Part shown: positions 10,555-21,842 of the stretch, in pieces
Layout of the letters: each line of letters opens with the position of its first letter
Position numbering within the stretch: position 1 is the stretch's first letter
From: Halichoerus grypus
Taxonomy: Eukaryota; Chordata; Mammalia; Carnivora; Phocidae
NCBI RefSeq assembly: GCF_964656455.1
Contig: NC_135718.1
Span: forward strand, 130,431,966 to 130,495,965
Direction: 5' to 3'
DNA: 64,000 nucleotides
Program-made: the position numbers and the translations under genes
The notes under the pieces: generated by a model
What the model saw: only the letters and a program-made list of their open reading frames with translations
Told to the model about the DNA's origin: nothing
Databases searched by the model: none

Positions 10555-11790
10555 GCCCCAAGTGAGGTGATGGTTAAACAAGACTCCTTTCCCAGCCTGT
10601 GATTCTAAAGCTCTGGGGATTCTCCAAGGACTAAATGGCATCTGACTTCAGCTCAATTGATTAATACCTTTATTCCATTTTCTCCTCCTTAATATGAAAC
10701 AGACTGGAGCTGTCCTAGTATGTGAGGTATGAGGAGTTCCAGGAGATCGGGTGGTATGTTATGTGCCAAGCACTGCCCAGTGACCCCAGGGCTGATTTTG
10801 GCCTCTTGGTTTTAGTTGCTTTTCTTCTTAGCCATCTATTGTTTAGTTTATTCATAATGAGCCATGAACGGAGATGGGAGACATATGGAACTTCATAGAG
10901 TTAACGAGGAGCACAATGATAGTAATAATAATTCTGCCAATTTGCCTGAACATGATGGTTACCAGATTGTATTCATTGGACCAGAATTTTTATATAGGAC
11001 ATCAAGATGTTTCTAGTATTCAAAAAAGTGATCGTTATACTTAAAGTGAATTTTCATTCACTGGGAATAAACACCATCCACACCTGTAACAGAGAAGTGC
11101 ACATAAATCCCTCTGAAAGCTTCTTTCTTTTAGAAAGAAAATTTAAAACTTCCAAAGCGCCAAGGATAAGAATTTCCAACTTCAGGGTGTGAGAGCAGCT
11201 TTTGACTATTTTTATACATTAACATTTGATTAAATTATTTTAATGGAATTGGATCCCCAGGGCTGACGTGATATAATATGACATCTACAAATGTGTTAAC
11301 AAATCACGTTGCTTCTTCTCTAGTTAATCTGAACTAAATTGGACAATATGTGCCACTTGCCAAATGAGAGGGAAAGTTGAATTTATGCATGTGATAACCA
11401 TTGTTAAAGATTGTATTTAAACTACACTTGATAAAAATTATAACAAGCTGACCTAAAATGGCATATTTTTAAACTTAAAAACATGCAAAAGTAACCAAAT
11501 TATGTTAACATTTCCTTAGGGTGATCACAAGATAAAGGATGGAAAGCATAACAAGAACGATCTCTGAGAGTCCTTCTGGCTGTGACACACTGGGATTCTA
11601 GAATGGTGTGGGGTCTGGAAACCATGATGAAGAGCAGGAGAGTATAATAGTCTGGCTGAGGGTAGGGGACGCAGGGTGCCCCGTTCCCCACAGAATGTTG
11701 TTGGAAATGGGATGAGACATGTTCTTCGAAAGTTCAGATATCAGAACTACAATCAGAGAGCAGCACTCTGTCCAGTTTACCCAAGAACTG
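10555..11790. other. AT-rich unique sequence, candidate conserved noncoding block
   Basis: From about 10850 to 11520 the DNA is AT-rich but neither simple nor recognisable as a repeat. It contains many homeodomain-type TAAT cores and no long open frame. Such blocks are often conserved noncoding elements, but conservation cannot be seen from one sequence. Confidence 0.35.
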
Positions 11791-11794
11791 TCTG

Positions 11795-12415
11795 TTAGAA
11801 TCACCAGATCGTAGAGTAGGAAGGGACATTAGACATCACCTGAGCTATTAGAGCTGCCCCCAAATAGAAAGGGGAGTAAGAAGCCCCCAAGGTTGGAGCC
11901 CTGTGTCTTAGGGCGTGTTTAAGCAGAAGCCGTTGCCCCAGTGGCTGGGGTGATGGCCTGCTCTGCTGGCCTCCTGGCTGGGACCTGCCAGTGGGACTCA
12001 GAAACCAGTGCAGCCACATGGTCAGGACCCCCTCCTCTCTTCTCCCACCAGCTAAAAGTTATCTTTGCTAAAGGTCAGTCCATGGATGAATGAATTTGCG
12101 GCCTGGTCCTAGGGCTTCTGGGAACACTGCTGTGACCCCATGGGGACTCTCACCAGGCTTGCCTGGTGAGCTAGCTGGTATGGCAGCCTAATTTTAGTTA
12201 CATGTTTGTGGGGAGGGGGCAGCAACTTTGAAAGAGGTGCCGATGGCCTAGTCTGGAGGAAAGGCGCTTGGACTTGGGCTGGAGACACACCTGAGACCTT
12301 AATTCAGCCAAAGCCCCCTCCGCACTATCAGTGGACACTGTCTCTGTGCCATTTCCTCGAAGCCTGGCTCACTGCTTTTATGACCACCTTAACAGATGGA
12401 AAGCAATGCTACAGA
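11795..12415. other. Unique sequence, no gene recognised
   Basis: The left edge ('agatcgtagagtaggaagggacattagacatcacctgagc') resembles an ancient widespread mammalian repeat, but only about 55 bp fit. The remainder is unremarkable. Confidence 0.35.
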
Positions 12416-12419
12416 AAGC

Positions 12420-12705
12420 CCCAACCCCAGATAATCTACAACCTACATTTGGTTTAGGAGTGATCTATTGGATGTCATTTATTTTTACGCAGATTAACCT
12501 TCCTCATTTGTCTTTTGTTGAGGCTGAAAGCAAATGCTTTTATATACTTGGAGTCCACATCAGAAGTGGATAGCCTAGAATGCGCTCAGGCTCAGAAGTA
12601 AGCTGTCCTGGGCCTGAACATTTACTGCGGATAATTGATTGCTTTCAGTTCCCCATAATCACATTAGCTTATATTTTTATGTTAATCCTTTTCAACTTTG
12701 GTCAT
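12420..12705. other. AT-rich unique block, candidate conserved noncoding element
   Basis: Non-repetitive AT-rich sequence with TAAT, ATTGATT and ATTA cores between GC-richer flanks. No open frame or repeat accounts for it. Confidence 0.3.
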
Positions 12706-12710
12706 TTCCT

Positions 12711-12741
12711 GTGTGTGTGTCCGTGTGTGTGTCCGTCCGTC
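12711..12741 (+). repeat. TG/CCGT compound simple repeat
   Basis: Two short (GT)n runs separated by CC, ending in tandem CCGT units. Confidence 0.85.
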
Positions 12742-12744
12742 CCA

Positions 12745-14475
12745 TTTACTCCATTTAGACTTGACTGGCTTCCTGGAGCCCCAGCAGAGACCTTTCTGCA
12801 TCTCTCTCTAGCAGGGCTCAGTAACTGGCTCCCCTTGTTATTTTGGGGTGCATTAAGATGAAGCCAACTGAAGCGTAGGGTGTATAACCCTGAGCCACTC
12901 CTTTGTCTTCTGTGCCTGTCTAGGGGAGACGTTTGCTGTGTACGTATGGGTCCCAAACACTGCTGTCCACGCACCCCATACCTCCTGGTATTGTGTCAAA
13001 CCCGTGCCAGCTCCATATTTCACTGACAAGTTGAGAGAAGTCTCTGATGCTCTTGGCTTGCCCACTTGGAGAGTGAGAAGGGGGAAGGGAGTCCCCCATG
13101 GGGAGGGTGTGAGCGAATTTCTCAGCTGGGCTTCTCAGGACACGCCCTTTCTGCCTCCTCCTCCCACCATTAGCGTCTGCTAGGCACACTCCTGGATCTC
13201 TGCTGGCGGTCGGGAGCTCCCCCAAACTCCCAAGCGATGGGAGAAGAGCTAGAGAGACAGGCTACAGGAGAGCTGATTGGCTCCTTTTCTGCTTTTTCTT
13301 CCAAGAGGCTCCAGGCAAGCTTCCTGAGTGTCTCTCAAACCTAGACTTGACCATGAGCATAATCTTGCAGCTAGGTGGTTCACTGACGGCCATTAGGCTG
13401 ACCATTCCCTACTCCCACCCTCCAGCCTTTCTGTCTGACCTCCTCATAGACACAGCAAGAGCCAAAATCCTTAAGAGTTCTCTCTCTTGTTCATCCTGTT
13501 CCTTGGGCAGGGGGCTTGTCCAGGGGGCCTATGAGTGGGGGCTTGCACGTGGGTAGCCTTACTTTTTTCCTTTTCCCCCCACAGCAGGCTCCTTCAGTTT
13601 TTGGCCGACACTCAGTAGGTGGCTGCCTGTCTTGTGGGGGAAGGGGCCAGCTCTGCTGGTGGGAGCTTGACTGAGACACTAGAGCTGGTTGGGTTGCCGC
13701 CTCCCACCCTCCTGACCTGGGAAATCCTCTAAGCTGACCTAATTACCTGCAGTGTGGGATGGCATATGGATTCCCAGCAGATGTTGCTATTTGTGGGGGG
13801 GGATCCTTGGACAGGTGGGCGTGTGCCACTCCGGGATTAACCCTCTGGTTGCTCCTCCTTAGGACAAGTGTCTGCTTTCACTACTATACCATCCTTCGGT
13901 GTTCTTCCAGGCCAGTCAGCCCTCCCCTAGGGATGCATTCATCTCGGTGACCCAAGGAATCACAGTCCCAGTTTCACACAGATCTGCCTGATCCGAGGCA
14001 TTTCTGCTCCTCTCTCCTGGCAGGGGATGATCAGGAGATGGTGTGTTTAGCCAGAAGCCCTAATCTTTAGTCCTCCAGGGTCCCCTCCCAACCCCGTCTG
14101 AGCAGGAGCCATTCAGCCCCCTGATGAGCCCTTGGTGAGAAGCAGTTTTCCACCGAAGCCTCTCTGGACCTCCCTGGGCTGCCCGCTACTCTTCCAGACC
14201 CACCGCCTTCAGAGAAGCTGCAGTCCTGGAGGGTGGTTGCATGGCACATTCACCCAGCTCATCGAACAGTCATGGAGCACATGCTTTAACAGTCGTGTGT
14301 CACGTTGTCTCCTGCTTCACACTGGGCAGGGTTCTTTTACCTGCAAGGCCTCACTGGAGCCTCCTTACAGCACTGGGAGAATTCTGGCCGGGAGCCTGCA
14401 TGAAGACCGCTGGGACTCAGGCTCAGTCAGTGAGTGAGGGATTGAGCCAGGATGTGCTCAGCCTGCCTGACTCCA
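12745..14475. other. GC-moderate unique sequence, no gene recognised
   Basis: Short frames on both strands overlap each other and lack domains. No repeat family was recognised with confidence. Confidence 0.4.
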
Positions 14476-14479
14476 GCAA

Positions 14480-14770
14480 TGGGCCTTTCCCACTGCTCCA
14501 GCTCAGCATTAGCACTCGGCAGATAAAGCATGTGTATGGAACTGAGTCCCTTCCTCAAGCTGATAATCTCAATGGGAGTAAGATTTACACGTGTGAAAAA
14601 GACTCAAGCACGCCATTCCACGCTCAGACATGCCTGAGTATAACGGGAACCGATGGACAGACAGCGATGGGATGAGGATGGAGAAAGGCTGTTATTGACT
14701 AGAGTCCTTGGGGAAGGCTTTGTGGAAAAGGCAGGCTTTGAGATGGGCCATAAAAGATCGATATCCTGAG
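14480..14770 (-). mobile_element. L2 LINE relic
   Basis: 'ccttggggaaggctttgtggaaaaggcaggctttgagatgggcca' is the reverse complement of a typical L2 3' region ('ggaaggcttcctggaggagg..atttgagctgggcc'). The CAN-SINE at 14771 interrupts it. Confidence 0.55.
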
Positions 14771-14969
14771 GGGCGCCTGGGTAGCTCAGTCGGTTAAGCA
14801 TCTGCCTTTGGCTCAGGTGGTGAACCTGGAGTCCTGGGATCAAGTCCCGCATCGGGCTCCCTGCTCAGTGGGGAGTCTGCTTCTCCCTCTCCCTCTGCCC
14901 TCCACCCTGCTCATGTTCTCTCTATCACTATCGCTCTCTCTCTCTCTCAAATAAATAAATAAAATCTTT
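14771..14969 (+). mobile_element. CAN-SINE
   Basis: Complete head and A-rich tail. Probable target duplication aaaagatcgatat (14752-14764) versus aaaagattgatat (14970-14982), one mismatch, with six extra bases between the left copy and the SINE head. Confidence 0.94.
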
Positions 14970-14999
14970 AAAAGATTGATATTTTAACACATGGAGAAA

Positions 15000-15690
15000 A
15001 AGGAGAGAGGTCTTTAGGATTAAGGAGGCATAGGGAGGAGGAAAGGGGAGGAGACCTCTCACCTCAGGGCTAGGGTCTCTGTTGAATAGGGGGAGATAGA
15101 GTGATACCTCATTGTGGAGGGTTGAATTCCAGGCTGAAAATCAGACCCAGTTACCCTCAAGAACTGGAAGGGAAGAGGCCAGGGCTGCTCTGAAGAGTGC
15201 TTAGAGGAGAGACACAGTGCCAGCCCGGCCTTGCTCTTGAGCACGGCCTCAACCTCACCCTCCAGCCTTTGCTGCCTGGGGCCCCACTCCCACCCCAGTG
15301 AGACCTGGAACCTCTGCTTGTTGAAATGACTGGCCACGCAGCAGATACTGTGGGACCATCCAGTGAGGTAGCTAAAATGGAAACCGTGTAACTGGGACTG
15401 GCCATGAACAAATTTTAGGGAGGGAGAAGGAGAAGGAGAATATTTGTTAAAGACCATTTCTGTTGGGCCTTTCATGAATGTTTGTCTTGTTAACCTTCAC
15501 AAGGACACGGCGAGGGAAGTGTAGTCATGTTCTCTGATAGTGTGGGGAGTCAAGGTGGGAGAGCCACAGTGAGCTGTTGCAGCCAGAGCTTCGCAGGGGA
15601 AGCTGGGCGTCAAGGACATCAGGGAGGGGGTAGACGGGAAGGAGGGCAGTCCTGATGGGGATGGCCACAAAAGTGCCAAGGAGAGAGGCA
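15000..15690. other. Unique sequence, no gene recognised
   Basis: The left part may continue the L2 relic beyond the SINE. No domain-bearing frame or other repeat was identified. Confidence 0.35.
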
Positions 15691-15695
15691 GAAGG

Positions 15696-15715
15696 GTGTG
15701 TGTGTGTGTGTGTGT
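15696..15715 (+). repeat. (TG)n microsatellite, short
   Basis: Ten TG units followed by 'taaataac'. The right flank (to 15782) resembles old L1M 3' sequence. Confidence 0.9.
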
Positions 15716-15782
15716 AAATAACAGTCAAACATACACAGAGGTAGAGAGACTAGAATGACCTCCCATACACCTAGTGCTTAAC

Positions 15783-16442
15783 TTAAAAAACAATCCAGGT
15801 ACAATTTGCATGACATAAGATTCACAATTTTAAAGTGAAGAGTTCAGGGACATTTGGTAGATTCACAGTGTTGCAGGACCACCACCTCTGTCTAGTGTCA
15901 AAACTTGTTCACCCTCAGAACACCCCATATCCATTGGACCATTGCTACCCATGGCCCCTTCCCCTACCCCCTGGCAACCACTCATCTGCCATGTGTATGG
16001 ATTTATCTGTTCTGGACATCTCATATGAAGGAAATCATACACTGTGGGGCCTTTGTGTCTGGCGCCTTTCACTTAATTTTCACTAATCCGTGTTGTAGCA
16101 GGTGTCAGGACTACGTTCCTTTTTATGGCTGAATACTATTCCATTGTGGGGCTAGACCACAAGCTGTTTCTCTCTTCATCTGCTGATAGACTTTCGGGTT
16201 CTTTCTGTCTTTTGTCTCTTGTGAATAGTTCTGCTATGAAAATGTGTGTGTGTGCTTCTGTGAGTACCTGTTTTCAATCTTTTGGATGCCTACCTCAGAG
16301 TGGAATTACAGGGCCCTAGGGTCATTCTGTATTTAACTTGTGAGGAACTGCCCAACCGTGTTCCCCGCAGCCGCACCATGTTACGTCCCCAGCAGCCATG
16401 CATGAGGGTTCCCGTTTCTCCACATCTTCCCCCAGTGCTTAT
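15783..16442 (-). mobile_element. L1M LINE 3' fragment
   Basis: Reads as the reverse complement of an old L1 3' end and ORF2 terminus: 'gacataagattcacaattttaaagtg', 'cctggcaaccactcatctgcc', 'atgaaggaaatcatacactg', 'tttatggctgaatactattccattg', 'gaggaactgcccaaccg'. No coding capacity remains. Confidence 0.9.
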
Positions 16443-16930
16443 CGCGTGACTTACAGATCTCCCCTCACAGTTTTATGTACTGGACTCCGGATCGTGGGTG
16501 CTCCGTCTTTCTCAGAATAGGCCCTGACGTCCACCCACCTTGGGCCAGGGGCCTTGGCTGCTTCTAGCTCTTCCCATCCCATGTCTCATGCGGGTCCTGC
16601 CTTCATTCAGCTGTGGGTTCTCTTAGGGTAGGGATTGGACCCTGAGGAGTGGGACGAGTGTGCTCTGGTCATCCCGAGCAGAGGAACCCAGGACTGCAGT
16701 TTCCTGCACCGCCTGCCCCTGACTCCCCAGCTCCAGGCCTGCTGGCTGCTTTCTGGCTGAGCTGGCCTGCCTCTCACGTGCCCTGCCCACCAGCCCCCGG
16801 CGCCTGAAGCCCATTGTGTGAATACCAGTGACCTCACAGTTCTCTGGCCCTGCTGCGGAGATGATGTGTTGGGTCTGTTTGGGCACCCCAAAACAACAGC
16901 TGGCTTTAAGAGGGTCCTACTTGGGTGGGG
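16443..16930. other. GC-rich unique sequence
   Basis: Two overlapping minus-strand frames of 87-94 codons cross this stretch, but neither shows a domain and they compete with one another. Treated as noncoding. Confidence 0.4.
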
Positions 16931-16933
16931 TAT

Positions 16934-17310
16934 TGATTAGTTGACTTGGGCTGCCATAACAAAGGACCACAGACTGGGTGGCTTAAACAAACAGAAATTT
17001 ACTTCCTCACAGTTCTGGAGGCTGGAAGTCCCAAGATCAAAGGATCAGCAGGGTTGGCTTCTTCTGAAGCTTCTCTCCTTGGCTTGTAGATGGTTGTCTT
17101 ATCCCCGTGTCCTCACACGGTCTTCCCTCTGTACATGTCTCTGTCCAAATCTTCTCTCCACATAAGGACACCAGTGATACTGGATTCGGGCCAACCCTAA
17201 CGACGTCACTTACCTTAATTTTAATGATCTCTTTAACGTACCCCATCTCCCAACTCAGTCACATTCTGAGGTACTGGGAGTTAGGGCTTCAGCAGATGAG
17301 TTGGGGGAGG
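16934..17310 (-). mobile_element. MLT1-type MaLR solo LTR
   Basis: The plus strand shows 'gacttgggctgccataacaaagg', 'gactgggtggcttaaacaaacagaaa', 'cacagttctggaggctgg', 'ggttggcttcttctgaagc', 'aaggacaccagtgatactgg' and 'cagtcacattctgaggtactggg'. This is the reverse complement of an MLT1 LTR. No internal retroviral-like coding region accompanies it. Confidence 0.85.
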
Positions 17311-17965
17311 GGGGCCCCAGTTCCGCCCAGAGCAGGGGGGCAGAGCAGCAAGGATGCATAATGGTGAGGGAGGCAGAGAGGCCGGGAGGAGATTGGGGGC
17401 TGTGGGGGCGGTGGGGAACTTGTGATTCTTTTGGGCTCCTGTTTGGTTTCAGAGGGACTAGCTTCCAGGCAAATACAGAACAGGTGGAGGAGGGGAGAGA
17501 AATGGTGGCGGCCAAGAGGGCACTGGGGGCTTTGGGGAGGCGGGGAAGCAGTGTCCACGATCAATAATTTATTCCTGGATGCCCCGCAGGAGGGCGTTGT
17601 CATGGCAACGGGTGGGCTGCTGGTGGTCGGGCCTGACAGTCGCCTCTCAGAGCTGCCTCTCCTCCCGGCTCCGCTCTCCCTCCCCCTCGGGTTTTCTTGT
17701 GTGTGTCTCAGGAACTTTTTTGTGGCCTGCAGCGTGCCTGCTCTCGGGGTGGGGACTCTGGGCTCTCGACAGCTGCAGGGGCTCCTTCCCCAGCCCCATG
17801 TGGCCCTGGGCAGGGGGGTGACCGGGGGCAAAGCCTGACTCCCTCCAGGGGTCACCCCCTGGCTTCCTGACCACCAGAGACCACCAGGCCTCTTGCTGCA
17901 GGGGCTCAAAGCGCTGTGTCTTCTGCCAGCCTGTCTGACATTCGCTGCACCTCTGCCAGCATGTG
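17311..17965. other. GC-rich block, possible regulatory region
   Basis: GC-rich unique sequence with a moderate number of CpGs, an AT island 'atcaataatttattcc' near 17560, and an X-box. It also carries the longest open frame in the window (206 codons, minus strand 17289-17909), which is Pro/Ser-rich and without a domain. That frame also runs into the LTR, so I treat it as chance. Confidence 0.35.
17596..17609. promoter_or_regulatory. Near-perfect RFX X-box palindrome
   Basis: GTTGTCATGGCAAC differs from the palindromic RFX-family site GTTGCCATGGCAAC at one base. RFX factors bind such sites in promoters and enhancers of ciliary and other genes. Binding is not shown here; only the match is seen. 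Confidence 0.5.
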
Positions 17966-18189
17966 GAACGCATTGTCTTCTAACCCTGTCACTGCACTAG
18001 GTGCCCCCATCCCCGCAGAGATCTGCCCCAGCAGGGCAGCTGGACAGGGCCTTCCCCAGCCTTAGCTCCCCGGTGAGTCATTCTTGGCTCTGCCATCGTT
18101 GGCTACAGCAGCTGACCCTTCATCCTGTCCTCCTGGCCTCGGTGGGCAGGAAGATGCCAGGAGCACGTAGCCAACCGGCAAGCCTGTCC

Positions 18190-18265
18190 TCCCCACCATC
18201 CCGTAAGCTCCAAGGTGCCACATAGTAGGTGCTCAGTAAATATTTGTGCTTTGTTGTGGAATGAA
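18190..18265 (+). mobile_element. L2/MIR-type 3' tail
   Basis: 'ccacatagtaggtgctcagtaaatatttg' followed by 'tggaatgaatgaaag' is the characteristic plus-strand 3' tail shared by L2 copies. Confidence 0.6.
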
Positions 18266-18379
18266 TGAAAGAGAGGTGTGGAGGAGGCCTGTGAGTCAGG
18301 AGCAGGTCCTTATACCACGCAGGCTCCCTCTGGGCTCTCTCTCCCAGTCTTTCCCAGAGACCGGCCCTCAGATCCAACA

Positions 18380-18620
18380 GCTGCACAGAGCCTCAGTGAT
18401 TGAGACCTTTGAATTTTTAAAGTTATTTTTCATATGCATTACAATTCACTGCTCCCCTGATTCACTGGCTGTCATGACTCATAAGGGATCTGGGCCTGTA
18501 ATAACCATTTAAGACTTAATGTTATTAGTCTTGTAATTGCTGCTAAGAGTCTTCTCTGTACTCTGAATTTGTAAATCCTCATGCACAAAGATTAGGAAAA
18601 TATGCCCCTAAGCTAGAGGC
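18380..18620. other. AT-rich unique block, candidate conserved noncoding element
   Basis: Contains 'tttcatatgcattacaattc', 'ttattagtcttgtaattg' and other TAAT/ATGCAT cores. No repeat was recognised. The flanks (18270-18380, 18620-19310) are GC-richer unique DNA. Confidence 0.3.
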
Positions 18621-19317
18621 TGCCAAGGGGGCCGGGTGGTTGGAGACCAGCCTCAGCTGCCTGGCTGGGGTGTGAGTTTCCCCGACAAAGCCTGGAGCCA
18701 GAGATGGAGATATGCCTCGGGAGCATCTGGGAGCCCCCTTGGGGAATTGGGGATGGAGGGGCGGTGCCCTGCAGAGGAGTGTGACCTGGGTTGCCCTCAT
18801 GACAAGCAGCTGCTGGTGGAAAGAAGAGCGTTATCTCCAGGGAAAGGACTCTCCTTCCCTGCCCCCTCCCCAGCCCAGAGGCTTACAGCCCTGATGGCCC
18901 AGAAGAGATGGTAGTGATGTCCTAATCAGATGGTCATGATGCTGTAGGCAGAGATTAGAGTTGACAGGAAAACCAGCTGTATTAGAAATGTCCTTCCCTG
19001 GCTTTATCTTGGGAACTGTCCCTGCCTCTCCCCATAGGGGATCTTTTTCCACACATGGCTCTCTTGAGTTCTCGTTGAGAAGGGGTTTATTATGGGTTTG
19101 AGAGTACTGCTGAGGTGAAGGGCCAAGGTACATGGCTGATTGTCACTGGTTTGTGGGCCAGTGTCCCTGCACCACCCTCTCTGCTCTTCTCCCTGTGAAG
19201 GCCTCAACCCTGCTGCCTGAGAATGCTCACAACCAGGGCCCGCACCCCTGCCCTCCGCATACCACTTTCCTGCCAGGAATGAGCATGGAAACTCTGCTCA
19301 CTGCTTTCTCCTTCTTT

Positions 19318-19800
19318 TTTGTGATAAAGTACACATAACATAAAATTTACCTTTTTAATCATTTGAAAGTGTACAATTCAGTGGCATTTAGTCCATTCAC
19401 AATGTCATGCACCATCATCACTGTCTGGTTCCAGAGCACTTTCCTTACCCCAAAAAGAAATCCCGTACCCATTAAGCTGTCACTCCCCATTCTCCCTTCC
19501 CCCTAGCCCCTAGCAACCCCGAATCTCTTCTGTTGTATCTCTACCAATTTGCCTGTTCTGGATATTTCATATGAATGGAATCATATAATGTGTGAGCTTT
19601 TCGTTGATCCATCATCTGTGGATGGATATTTGGGTTGTTTCTTGTGAATAGTGCTGTTATGAATATTTGTTTACAAGTTTTTGTTTGAGCACCTGTGTTC
19701 AGTTCTTTTAGGTATATACCTAGGAGTGGAATTTCTGGGTCACATGTAATTCAACGTTTAACTTATGGAGGAACTGCCAGACTTCGCCCACTTCTTTGCA
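19318..19800 (-). mobile_element. L1M LINE 3' fragment
   Basis: 'gtgataaagtacacataacataaaatttacc' begins the reverse-complemented L1 3' end. It continues through 'ccctagcaaccccgaatctc' and 'cctaggagtggaatttctgggtcaca' to 'ggaactgccagactt'. Confidence 0.93.
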
Positions 19801-19825
19801 CATGCCAGACTCTGTCTTCTTCTTT

Positions 19826-20199
19826 TTTAAAAAAATTTTTTATTTGGGAGGGGAGGGGCAGAGGGAGAGGGAGAGAGTCTTTTTTTTTTTTTTTTTTAAG
19901 ATTTATTTATTTGAGAGAGAAAGAGAGCACAGAGAGGGAGAGTGAGAGTGAGAAGCAGACTCCTCATTGAGCAGAGCCCGATGAGGGGCTTGATTCCAGG
20001 ACCCTGAGATCATGATCTGAGCCAAAGGCAGATGCTTAACCTACTGAGCCACCCAGTTGCCCTAAAGGAGAGAGTCTTAAGCAGACTCCAAGCTGAGTGT
20101 GGAGCCAAACATGGGGCTCAGTCGCACGACTCTGAGATCATGACCTGAGCTGAAACCAAGAGTCAGACACTTAACCAATTGCACCACCCAGATGCCCCC
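19826..20199 (-). mobile_element. Older CAN-SINE, split by a younger CAN-SINE
   Basis: The tail half is 19826-19881 and the head half 20067-20199. Its text ('gagatcatgacctgagctgaaaccaagagtcagacac') belongs to an older CAN-SINE variant. A diverged target duplication, 'cagactctgtcttctt' against 'cagacaccatcttctt', may flank it at 19806 and 20208. Confidence 0.9.
19882..20066 (-). mobile_element. Younger CAN-SINE nested in the older one
   Basis: A T tract, 'aagatttatttatttgagag', and the head 'ctgagccacccagttgccct'. A perfect 12 bp duplication of the host SINE, ggagagagtctt, lies at 19870-19881 and 20067-20078, which proves the order of insertion. Confidence 0.95.
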
Positions 20200-20500
20200 G
20201 TTTTTTTCAGACACCATCTTCTTTTGAGAGGGGGGCAGCTTGCTCCCTATGCCCACTCCAGGCTATGACATTCGGCAGCCATTTTGGGAAAGTTTCTGGT
20301 TCCTACCCCCTGGTCAAGACACGGTGACATGAGTGGACACAACAAATTTCTGATTGTGTCTAATGATGTTACCAGATCTTGTGCACCCACACATGGGCTG
20401 TGCCCCAAAGCCGCTTGGGGGCTGCACATTTGTTCCTGCAATGGTATCAGTGCTCAGAACCTTGTTTTATCCTCCCCGGGAATTGTCTTCAGAGATCTTT
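20200..20500. other. Unique sequence, possibly the upstream part of a mariner fossil
   Basis: No feature recognised with confidence. If the neighbouring transposase-like stretch extends left, it would lie here. Confidence 0.3.
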
Positions 20501-20504
20501 CCTT

Positions 20505-20860
20505 GATAATCATTCCTTGCTTTTGACATGAAACAGTATTCCCAACTGCATCACCCACTGTCTTTTTCATTCTTGGCCCAATCTTTGAACTTAAGGAAAA
20601 AAAAAAAAAATCTACCCTCATAGGATAGAAATTTGCCACCATGGGGGCCCATCAAAAGAATATGCTATAGGCTTTGAAAGCACTTCCAAAAGAGAAGCTA
20701 CAGAAATGTTCTAAGCATGGGCGGGCGCATTGTTGGAATATGGCTATAGCCTCCCGAGGGGACAGCTTTGAAAGAGGCGGTGCTCATTTAAATGTATAAA
20801 TTCTGGTGTGTTCATTTAAATGATCAGTCAGAAGGCTTTATGGGCATACAGTAAAAAGGT
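20505..20860 (+). mobile_element. Decayed mariner-type transposase C-terminus
   Basis: At 20684-20781 one frame reads LPKEKLQKC, then GRAHCWNMAIASRGDSFERG. This resembles the C-terminal block of mariner transposases (KExxxKC ... W..C...G.YFEGD). Just upstream, 'ttttcattcttggcccaatc' in another frame recalls the YSPDLAP-FFLFP block. A stop at the preceding CTATAG, a poly(A) run at 20598 and frame changes show it is dead. No terminal inverted repeat could be fixed. Confidence 0.5.
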
Positions 20861-21750
20861 GATGTGAATGGTTATTGAGTTATGTACACCTCCAGGAAAT
20901 CAAAGAAAGATATGCATTTTAGGAATTTTAAGAAGATGAAGTTCAAATTATAGCCCAAGCATGCAGTTGGATGGTTAACACAAAATAGTGTTGCCCAGCT
21001 GCTGGGGAGGAGAGAGGTCAGTGGGGGAGCCCAAAGGCTTAGAACAGCATCCCCATCTTCATAAGGGTTAGAAGACAGGTTATTACAGGCTGGGAGGGGG
21101 GCGTTCTCCATCTTCGGGGATGATGAGGAGAAGGGAGGCTGGTGAGAAGTCTGGGTGAACTGCTACGTTGGTGAGTTGAGTTTTAAATTTTTTTAAATAG
21201 CCTATCTCTTGCTGTAGCCTGCAAGACCAGGGCTTCCCTTTGAAGGTTAAATATTGTAGCCAGCTTTGGAAGTCTGGCAAAGAAGCTTTGGGCAAAGCCC
21301 CTAGGCCAATGTCCTGGGTCTATTTGACCTACTGTGTAGTGTTTTTCCTCCTCGTTCAAAAAGCTGAAGTCAGCAGCAAAGGGGGTGAGACTAAAGACAG
21401 CTAGAGAGGCCCGGAGGGAAGGTGGGGGGTCAGAGCAGCTAGGCTGGCTCTTAGAAGATTTCAGAGTTAGGTTGGAGGCTGCTGACACTGTCCCCACTTT
21501 ACACCCGGGCCCAGGAAGAGGATGACAAGGTCAGTGGAATTTCAGAGTCAAGAATAGATCCTCTCTCACTCTGTCACCTCAGTAACTCATTCCAAGGTTT
21601 GAAGAATATCCCCCTCTGGGGAAATAGCGCTTCTGAAACCTGTTTCACATCTTTGTCTCATTTATTCCCACAGTCATTTATTTGGGGCCAGATATTGATG
21701 AATTTGACAGCAAAGCAGAGAAGGATGTTGCAGGGACTTTTTAACAAATT
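20861..21750. other. Unique sequence, no gene recognised
   Basis: A minus-strand frame of 104 codons (21183-21497) has no recognisable domain. No repeat is visible apart from AT-richness at the right end. Confidence 0.35.
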
Positions 21751-21751
21751 A

Positions 21752-21842
21752 CAGTAAATATATATATTTTATATTTATATATGTTACATATATTTTTATA
21801 TATGTATTTTATGTTTATATTATATATATATATATATATATA
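21752..21842. repeat. AT-rich (TA)n and ATATTT repeat
   Basis: Interrupted TA runs ending in about 14 TA units at the 3' end boundary of the antisense L1. It probably arose from the L1 tail. Confidence 0.9.

Noticed and set aside
17289..17909. 206-codon minus-strand open frame, longest in the window
   Set aside because: Pro/Ser/Arg-rich, no domain, competing frames on both strands, GC-rich region with few stops by composition, and it runs into the MLT1-type LTR.
17311..17965. CpG island call
   Set aside because: CpGs are present but too sparse by eye for a confident island; a computed observed/expected ratio would be needed.
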